A DNA stretch of 64,000 nt from Phenylobacterium haematophilum (GTDB taxonomy: Bacteria > Pseudomonadota > Alphaproteobacteria > Caulobacterales > Caulobacteraceae), in NCBI RefSeq assembly GCF_014196295.1, contig NZ_JACIDK010000005.1:1-64000 (forward strand), given 5' to 3'. The first letter of the stretch is position 1. Each line of letters opens with the position of its first letter. This document shows, piece after piece, positions 58,563-64,000 of this stretch. The notes under the pieces were generated by a model that saw nothing but the letters and a program-made list of their open reading frames with translations, was not told the DNA's origin and did no database searches. A program made the translations under genes and the position numbers.

Positions 58563-60068
58563 TTAGGCCTGGCCGGCCGCAGCGCTCTCAATCTTTTCCA
58601 TGACCTGGTCGATCGAGAAGCTGGCCGCCTTCTGGGCGGGAGGGAACTCCTTGAACGTCGCCAGGAACTCGCCGACCATCGCCTGGGCCGGGACCAGCAG
58701 GAAGATGTGGTCGAGCATCCAGTCCCAGTAAGTGTTCGAGGTGCGGTCGGCCCGCTCGTAGGGATCGGTCCGCAGGTTGAAGATCTTCGGCACCCGCAGC
58801 GGCGTGAACGGCTCGGCCCAGAGCTCCAACGTGCCCTTGGAACGCTGTTCCAAGAAGACCATCTTCCAATTGTCATAGCGCAGCGAGACCACGTCACCGT
58901 CGTCGTTGAAATAGATGAAGCCCGGCCGCGGGCTCACCTTGGCCTGGCCGGTGATGTAGTCGGTCAGGTCCCAGCCATCGAGGTGGGCCTTGAACTTGTG
59001 GCCGTCGAGCGTCGCGCCCTTCTTGAGGTCCTCCTTGACCGACGCCGCGCCCGCCAGATTGGCGAAGGTCGGGAACCAGTCGAGGTGCGAGGCGATGCCC
59101 GTGAACTTCGTGCGGGGCGCAATCTTGCCGGGCCAACGCACCAGGCAGGGGACGCGATAGGCGCCTTCCCAGTTGGTGTTCTTTTCCGAACGGAACGGCG
59201 TGGTCCCGGCGTCCGGCCAGGAATTCTGGTGCGGGCCGTTATCGGTCGAGTACATCAGGAAGGTGTTGTCGGCGATGCCCAGTTCATCGAGCAGATCGAT
59301 CATCTCGCCGATGTTCTTGTCATGGTCGATCATGACGTCGTGGTACTCGGACTGCCAGCGCCCTGACTGGCCCAGGCTCGAGTCCTTGGCGTGGGTCCGG
59401 AAGTGCATGTGCGTCGTGTTGAACCAGACGAAGAACGGCTCATCCGCGTCGACAGCGGCCTTGATGAAGGTCTTTGCGCTGGCGAGGAACTCCTCGTCGA
59501 CGGTCTTCATCCGCTCGCGGGTGAGCGGGCCGGTGTTCTCGATCTTCTGGCCGCCCTTGCCGTCGGCCCAGCAGTGCAGCACGCCGCGCGGCCCATACTT
59601 CCTGCGGAAATCCGGGAAGTCCTTGGCCGGCGGATAATCGCGCAGTTCAGGCTCTTCCTCGGCGTTGAGGTGATAGAGGTTGCCGAAGAACTCATCGAAG
59701 CCGTGCATGGTCGGCAGGTGTTCGTCCCGGTCTCCCAGGTGGTTCTTGCCGAACTGGCCGGTCCGATAGCCCTGGTGCTTGAGCATCCGCGCGATCGTCG
59801 GGATTTCCTTTTTCATGCCGAGGTCGGCGCCCGGCAGGCCGACCTTGGTCAGGCCCGTGCGCATCCCCGCCTGGCCGGTGATGAATGAGGCGCGGCCAGC
59901 CGTGCAGCTCTGCTCGGCGTAGTAGTCGGTGAACATCGCACCTTCCTCGGCGACGCGGTCGATGTTGGGCGTCTGATAGCCCATCACCCCGTGCGAGTAG
60001 CAGCTGAGGTTGTGCTGACCGATGTCATCACCCCAGAGGATGAGAATGTTGGGCTTTTTGCCTGGCAT
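58563..60068 (-). CDS. Sulfatase (arylsulfatase family)
   Basis: A 501-residue sulfatase. Metal-binding D14 and D15 lie in LILWGDDIG, and the key residue C55 is in SCTAGRASF, which fits the C-x-P/A-x-R motif that is oxidised to formylglycine. Further marks: GKNHLGDRDE and STDNGPHQNSW. No signal peptide is visible with the ATG at 60068, nor with the upstream frame start at 60137, so it appears cytoplasmic, which is unusual among sulfatases. The nearby genes do not reveal a substrate, and no formylglycine-generating enzyme is in the window. Confidence 0.92.
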   Translation of the reverse strand: MPGKKPNILILWGDDIGQHNLSCYSHGVMGYQTPNIDRVAEEGAMFTDYYAEQSCTAGRASFITGQAGMRTGLTKVGLPGADLGMKKEIPTIARMLKHQGYRTGQFGKNHLGDRDEHLPTMHGFDEFFGNLYHLNAEEEPELRDYPPAKDFPDFRRKYGPRGVLHCWADGKGGQKIENTGPLTRERMKTVDEEFLASAKTFIKAAVDADEPFFVWFNTTHMHFRTHAKDSSLGQSGRWQSEYHDVMIDHDKNIGEMIDLLDELGIADNTFLMYSTDNGPHQNSWPDAGTTPFRSEKNTNWEGAYRVPCLVRWPGKIAPRTKFTGIASHLDWFPTFANLAGAASVKEDLKKGATLDGHKFKAHLDGWDLTDYITGQAKVSPRPGFIYFNDDGDVVSLRYDNWKMVFLEQRSKGTLELWAEPFTPLRVPKIFNLRTDPYERADRTSNTYWDWMLDHIFLLVPAQAMVGEFLATFKEFPPAQKAASFSIDQVMEKIESAAAGQA

Positions 60069-60394
60069 GGCGATGCTCCTGCGGTGGCGGCGGCGTGGAT
60101 GACCGTGGAGCGTCGCGGCGGCGCCGATGCGGGACAATCGGGTGAATCCCGCGAAGCCCGCTCACAGCCCCCGCGATGGGGCGTTTCACCGATAGTGCGC
60201 GCGAAGCCACTAGAGCGAGATTGCCTGGCCCCTGCCCGCCAACAAGCGTGCGTCCATGCTCTAGCCTGTGATCCGGCCCGCGACGGTTGAGGATCTGCAC
60301 GGCGGGCTGGCGCTCTAGCGGCAGTTCAATCCCGGCGACCCCGTCCTCGACATCGCCGCGCGTCTACGTCGAAATCGGGATGACACGCGCAGCG
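60069..60394. other. Gap between sulfatase and small secreted-protein gene
   Basis: 326 bp holding the sulfatase promoter region. A fragment of the dispersed repeat end (CGGGATGACAC, 60376-60386) lies at its right side. No ORF here looks coding and no RNA structure is recognised. Confidence 0.4.
60376..60386. repeat. Fragment of the dispersed repeat end
   Basis: CGGGATGACAC matches the right end of the intergenic repeat family (as at 2230 and 53946) but no full copy is present. It is probably a remnant in the sulfatase upstream gap. Confidence 0.4.
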
Positions 60395-60679
60395 TCAGCG
60401 CGGCCGTGCGAAGCGGCCGTCGCCCTGGACATTCTGGCGGACCATGGTCGAGACCGCGCAGCCGCCCACCGAGCGCATGACCGTCAGGTGCATGCCGGCC
60501 GGCGGCAAACTGGCCAAGGTCTGGGCGCCGTCGGGGCCGCGGCGGTCCTGCGGCCGCAGCAGGGCGGCGGGCCGGGCGGGGTCGGCGACCTGGAGCCTCG
60601 CCTCCTTGGGGCAGGATGGGGCGGGCGGCGCGGAAAGGGTGGTCGCCGCCAAGGCGGCCAGAAGCAGGGAAGCGGCCAT
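60395..60679 (-). CDS. Small secreted cysteine-containing protein
   Basis: A 94-residue exported protein: signal peptide MAASLLLAALAATTLSA, then a short mature part with two cysteines (PSCPKEARL and GGCAVSTMV) that may form a disulfide. No known domain is recognised. CAGGAGGATCGAC upstream of the ATG is a strong ribosome site, supporting a real gene. It lies 56 bp after the GNAT gene on the same strand. Confidence 0.65.
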   Translation of the reverse strand: MAASLLLAALAATTLSAPPAPSCPKEARLQVADPARPAALLRPQDRRGPDGAQTLASLPPAGMHLTVMRSVGGCAVSTMVRQNVQGDGRFARPR

Positions 60680-60735
60680 GTCGATCCTCCTGTCGGGAGG
60701 AGCCTAAGCCCCGCGCGTGACGCCCCGAAGCAGAA

Positions 60736-61152
60736 TCAGCGGCTTAGCCGCAGCCAGGTGAAAGCCGCGCCGGGGTCGCGGCCGACGTCGACGATGCGAA
60801 AGCCCTCGCGCAGATAGAAGTCCTGGGCGCGCAGGTTCGGCGACTGGCACTTGAGCGACAGCGGCCCGTCGGCGACCACGGTCACGTAGTCAAGCAGCGC
60901 CTTGCCGACGCCGGCGCCGCGGGTCTCGACGTAGAGCGAGTGGAGAAAATTGCTCTGGCGGTAGAAGCCGGCGATCCCGAGCAGGCGTTCGCCGTCCTTG
61001 GCCAGGTAGACCTCCTCTTCTTCGGCGGCGGAGAGGAAGTCGGCGGCCTGGTGCTGCTGCGGCGGGATCCAAGTGAAGGTCTCGCGCTGAACGCGTTCGT
61101 ACAGCGCCGCGCAGGCCGCGATCTCATCGGCCTGCGCGCGCCTCACGATCAT
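60736..61152 (-). CDS. GNAT family N-acetyltransferase
   Basis: A 138-residue GNAT acetyltransferase. The acetyl-CoA motif A is LYVETRGAGVGKALLDY (Q/R-x-x-G-x-G form), with a C-terminal NLRAQDFYLREGFRIVDVG. The target is unknown. The ATG at 61152 shares one base with the lpd stop (TGATG), so it is translationally coupled to lpd, although acetyltransferases are not part of the dehydrogenase complex. Start and length are typical. Confidence 0.88.
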   Translation of the reverse strand: MIVRRAQADEIAACAALYERVQRETFTWIPPQQHQAADFLSAAEEEEVYLAKDGERLLGIAGFYRQSNFLHSLYVETRGAGVGKALLDYVTVVADGPLSLKCQSPNLRAQDFYLREGFRIVDVGRDPGAAFTWLRLSR

Positions 61153-62549
61153 CAGGCTTGCATCGTCCAGCCTTCGACGCCCATGGCGGCCTGACGGCCG
61201 GCTTCCGAGCGGGTCGGGTGCGGGTGGCAGACGCGGGCGATGTCTTCGCTGGCGGCCTTGAAGGCCATGGCCACGCAGTACTCGCCGATCATCTCGCCGG
61301 CCTGCGGGCCGACGATGTGGACGCCGAGGATCTCGTCGGTCTTAGCGTCGGCCAGGACCTTGGCGAAGCCATCGGTCTCATGGTTGATCTTGGCGCGGCT
61401 GTTGGCGCTGAACGGGAACTTGCCGACCTTGTAGGCGACGCCCGCGTCCTTGAGCTGCTCCTCGGTCTGACCGACCCAGGCCACTTCCGGGTAAGTGTAA
61501 ACCACGCTGGGGACCAGATTGTAGTCCACGTGGCCGTACTTGCCGGCGATGATCTCGATGCAGGCCACCGAGTCCTCCTCGGCCTTGTGGGCCAGCATCG
61601 GGCCATGGATGGCGTCGCCGATGGCCCAGACGCCGGGCGCGGAGGTCTTGAAGTGGTCGGTTTCGATGAACCCGCGCTTGTCCGGGGTGATCCCGACGTT
61701 CTCCAGGCCCAGGCCCTCGGTGTAGGGACGCCGGCCGATGGCGACCAGCACGTACTCGGCTTCCAGGGTCTCGGCCGCGCCGCCAGCCACCGGCTCGACG
61801 GTCAGCGAGACGCCCTTCTTGGAGGCGGTCGCGCCGGTGACCTTGGCGCCCAGCTTAAACTCCACGCCCTGCTTGGTCAGCGAGCGCTGGAAGGTCTTGG
61901 CGGTCTCGGCGTCCATCCCCGGCGTGATGCGGTCGAGGAACTCGACGACGGTCACCTTCGAACCCAGGCGGCGCCACACCGAGCCCAGCTCCAAGCCGAT
62001 GATGCCGGCGCCGATGACGATCAGGCTCTTGGGGACCTCCGGCAGCGACAGGGCGCCGGTGGAGTCGACGATGCGCTCCTGGTCGATGGTCACGCCCGGC
62101 AGCGGGGTCGGCTCGGAGCCGGTGGCGATGACGATGTCCTTGGCTTCCAGGGCGGTGACCGAGCCGTCCTCGGCGGTGACCTCGACCTTGCCCGGGCCGG
62201 CGATCTTGCCCGCGCCCTTGATCCACTCGACCTTGTTCTTCTTGAACAAGAACTCGATGCCCTTGGTCAGGGCGGTCACCGAGTCGGCCTTCTGCTTCAT
62301 CATCTGCACGAGGTTCAGCTTGGGCTTCACCTCGATGCCGAGGGTGGCGAATTCGCCGCCGGCGGCTTCGTAGAGTTCCGAGGCGTGCAGCAGCGCCTTG
62401 GAGGGCATACAGCCGACATTGAGGCAGGTGCCGCCGAGCGTCGTGCGCTTCTCCACCACGGCGACCTTCAGGCCCAGCTGGCCCGCGCGGATGCCGGCGT
62501 TGTAGCCGCCGGGGCCGCCGCCGATGATGATGACGTCGTATTGAGCCAT
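61152..62549 (-). CDS. lpd: Dihydrolipoamide dehydrogenase (E3)
   Basis: A 465-residue flavoprotein disulfide reductase re-oxidising lipoamide for the 2-oxoglutarate dehydrogenase complex. FAD-binding IIIGGGPGGYNAG begins the protein, the redox pair C42/C47 is in GGTCLNVGCMPSK, the NAD site has IGAGIIGLELG, and the active-site His-Glu is in HPHPTRSE near the end. It lies downstream of sucB and DUF2007 on the same strand and upstream of GNAT; this is the usual alphaproteobacterial suc-lpd order. Confidence 0.96.
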   Translation of the reverse strand: MAQYDVIIIGGGPGGYNAGIRAGQLGLKVAVVEKRTTLGGTCLNVGCMPSKALLHASELYEAAGGEFATLGIEVKPKLNLVQMMKQKADSVTALTKGIEFLFKKNKVEWIKGAGKIAGPGKVEVTAEDGSVTALEAKDIVIATGSEPTPLPGVTIDQERIVDSTGALSLPEVPKSLIVIGAGIIGLELGSVWRRLGSKVTVVEFLDRITPGMDAETAKTFQRSLTKQGVEFKLGAKVTGATASKKGVSLTVEPVAGGAAETLEAEYVLVAIGRRPYTEGLGLENVGITPDKRGFIETDHFKTSAPGVWAIGDAIHGPMLAHKAEEDSVACIEIIAGKYGHVDYNLVPSVVYTYPEVAWVGQTEEQLKDAGVAYKVGKFPFSANSRAKINHETDGFAKVLADAKTDEILGVHIVGPQAGEMIGEYCVAMAFKAASEDIARVCHPHPTRSEAGRQAAMGVEGWTMQA

Positions 62550-62574
62550 GATGTTCAGTGCCTGATCGGAGGAG

Positions 62575-62940
62575 TTACGGGGAGGATATAGGAACGCGGC
62601 CCTCGTCCTGATGCTCGCGCTGGATGGGCAGCGGGGTCGGGACGCCGAAGAGCCAGGTGATGACGAGCGAGAAGGCCAGACGCGGCACGCTCTGCGCCGG
62701 CGGCGGCGGGGCCAGGGACGACGGCGCTGCGCGGATCTGCGAAAGCATCGCCCGCACCTCGGCCGCCTCCTCTTCCATCACGTGGAGCGGGAAGCCGCCG
62801 AGCGCGAACTGCACCCCGAAGTTCATCTCTCCGTGGTGCTGGTTCTGGAGGAAGACGAAGATCCCGGAGGCGCGCAGAGCCGACGCTGCGACCTGGGCCT
62901 CCGTGAGATCGGCGAATCTTGCGACTTCCACCAGCGCCAT
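62575..62940 (-). CDS. DUF2007 domain protein
   Basis: A 121-residue protein. VEVARFADLTEAQVAASALRASGIFVFLQNQH followed by GGFPLHVMEEEAAEVRAML is the small DUF2007 alpha/beta domain found in putative signal proteins; a hydrophobic segment (PRLAFSLVITWLFGV) forms a possible C-terminal membrane anchor. The function is unknown. It is inserted between sucB and lpd, with 25 bp to lpd, and so belongs to that operon. Confidence 0.8.
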   Translation of the reverse strand: MALVEVARFADLTEAQVAASALRASGIFVFLQNQHHGEMNFGVQFALGGFPLHVMEEEAAEVRAMLSQIRAAPSSLAPPPPAQSVPRLAFSLVITWLFGVPTPLPIQREHQDEGRVPISSP

Positions 62941-62982
62941 GACGCAGCTCCAACCAAGTGTCGGAGCTTGGCCACATCGGTC

Positions 62983-64000
62983 TTAGACGTCCAGCAGCAG
63001 GCGCTGCGGGTCTTCGATGGCTTCCTTGACCTTGACCAGGAAGGTCACCGCGCCCTGGCCGTCGACGATGCGGTGATCGTAGCTGAGCGCCAGGTACATC
63101 ATCGGACGGATCACCACCTGGCCGTTCACGGCCATCGGGCGTTCCTGGATCTTGTGCATGCCCAGGATGCCCGATTGCGGGGCGTTGAGGATCGGGGTCG
63201 ACATCAGCGAACCGTAGACGCCGCCGTTCGAGATCGTGAACGTGCCGCCTTGCAGGTCTTCGAGGGCGAGTTGGCCATCGCGGGCCTTCTTGCCCAGCGC
63301 GCCGATGCCCTTCTCGATGCCCGACAGCGACAGCGCGTCGGCGTCACGCAGCACGGGAACCACCAGGCCCTTGTCGGTGCCGACGGCGACGCCGATATCG
63401 TAGTGGTTCTTATAGATGACGTCCGTGCCGTCGATCTCGGCGTTGACGTCCGGCACGTGCTTCAGGCCGTGGATCACCGCCTTCACGAAGAAGCTCATGA
63501 AGCCGAGCTTCACGCCGTGGCTCTTTTCGAAGCCGTCCTTGTACTGGTTGCGCAGGGCCATGACCGCGCTCATGTCGACCTCGTTGAAGGTCGTCAGCAT
63601 GGCCGCGGCGTTCTGAGCTTCCTTCAGGCGGCGGGCGATGGTCTGGCGCAGGCGGGTCATGCGGACCCGCTCTTCGCGCTCGTGGATCTCGCGCGGCGCG
63701 GCCGGAGCGGCGGGCGCCGCCGGTGCGGCGGCGCGGGCTTCCAGAGCGGCCAAAGCGTCGCCCTTGGTCACGCGGCCGGCCTTGCCCGAGCCGGCGATGG
63801 CGCCGGCGTCGAGGTTGTTTTCGGCGACGATGCGCTGGGCCGAGGGGGCCAGCGGCGCGGCGGCGGCAGGAGCAGCGGCCGGAGCCGGCGCGGGGGCGGG
63901 AGCCGGCGCCGGCTTCGGCGCTTCAACCTTGGGGGCCGGGGCGGCGGCCGGGGCCGAGGCCACGGCGCCTTCGGCCAGGCGGCCGAGCACGGCGCCCGGC
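62983..64000 (-). CDS. sucB: Dihydrolipoamide succinyltransferase (E2), C-terminal part (cut by window edge)
   Basis: The last ~338 residues of an E2 component of 2-oxoglutarate dehydrogenase. The visible N-terminal end is the tail of a lipoyl domain ([13 protein letters not shown]), then an Ala/Pro linker, the E3-binding domain ([16 protein letters not shown]) and the catalytic domain with HHKxGxx-like [13 protein letters not shown] carrying the active-site histidine and aspartate. The substrate (succinyl rather than acetyl) is favoured from the lpd order and the [13 protein letters not shown] segment. The 5' end lies past the right edge. Confidence 0.93.
   Translation of the reverse strand, partial: PGAVLGRLAEGAVASAPAAAPAPKVEAPKPAPAPAPAPAPAAAPAAAAPLAPSAQRIVAENNLDAGAIAGSGKAGRVTKGDALAALEARAAAPAAPAAPAAPREIHEREERVRMTRLRQTIARRLKEAQNAAAMLTTFNEVDMSAVMALRNQYKDGFEKSHGVKLGFMSFFVKAVIHGLKHVPDVNAEIDGTDVIYKNHYDIGVAVGTDKGLVVPVLRDADALSLSGIEKGIGALGKKARDGQLALEDLQGGTFTISNGGVYGSLMSTPILNAPQSGILGMHKIQERPMAVNGQVVIRPMMYLALSYDHRIVDGQGAVTFLVKVKEAIEDPQRLLLDV

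Overview
The window is about 64 kb of GC-rich DNA, tightly packed with genes on both strands. It looks like a chromosomal segment of an alphaproteobacterium of the order Caulobacterales (Phenylobacterium or Caulobacter type). Pointers are a complete Entner-Doudoroff gene set, a COQ9 family protein, an imuA-imuB-dnaE2 mutagenesis cassette under a GTTC-N7-GTTC LexA box, serC-serA next to that cassette, and TTAACC/GANTC motifs of the CtrA/CcrM kind. The genus is inferred; no rRNA or tRNA gene is present to settle it. I saw no CRISPR array, prophage, insertion sequence or plasmid gene.

Layout. 1-7.7 kb: a CoA-thioester catabolic cluster (two acyl-CoA synthetases, a thiolase-like protein without the usual nucleophilic cysteine plus a DUF35 partner, a family III CoA transferase, an acyl-CoA dehydrogenase and an atypical crotonase). 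7.8-25.3 kb: central sugar metabolism. eda-glk-edd-pgl run leftwards; zwf lies about 7 kb away, separated by a glycosyltransferase, an amylo-1,6-glucosidase-like enzyme, pyruvate kinase and a GH15 glucoamylase/trehalase. otsB-otsA (trehalose synthesis) follow zwf, and ligD follows otsA. 25.4-28.3 kb: an RcnB-like secreted protein, Ku (with LigD, a two-component NHEJ system) and a secreted carboxylesterase. 28.3-33.8 kb: dnaE2-imuB-imuA. 33.8-38.1 kb: a decayed gene, serA, serC with a leader hairpin, and two small unknown genes. 38.3-46 kb: a hybrid histidine kinase, a second small secreted protein, a nucleotidyltransferase-fold protein, thiD, an SDR, folP, ftsH and rpsU. 46-54 kb: COQ9, a dienoyl-CoA isomerase, a pentapeptide-repeat protein, a CHAP protein, an acyltransferase, a VOC/TetR divergent pair and TerC. 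54-64 kb: priA, transaldolase, DUF484-xerC, a sulfatase, a small secreted protein, and a leftward GNAT-lpd-DUF2007-sucB operon that runs off the right edge.

How the genes work together. OtsA/OtsB make trehalose from UDP-glucose and glucose-6-phosphate. The GH15 and debranching-type enzymes probably return glucose from trehalose or glycogen-like polymers; Glk phosphorylates it, Zwf-Pgl-Edd-Eda take it to pyruvate and glyceraldehyde-3-phosphate, and Pyk completes lower glycolysis. Lpd and SucB serve the TCA cycle. The DNA repair block pairs NHEJ with SOS translesion mutagenesis. 

Notable signals: an otsA frame that runs 218 bp into ligD; a thiolase-like/DUF35 pair that may be an aldolase; a PriA lacking most of its second zinc site; an rpsU with no normal start codon; three convergent gene pairs sharing 4-bp stop codons; a family of about 140-bp intergenic repeats with GTGTCATCCCGG ends; and a perfect 17-bp TetR operator. 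I see no clear candidate for a wholly new multi-gene system; the strongest leads are the thiolase/DUF35 module and the sugar-storage genes set inside the Entner-Doudoroff locus.
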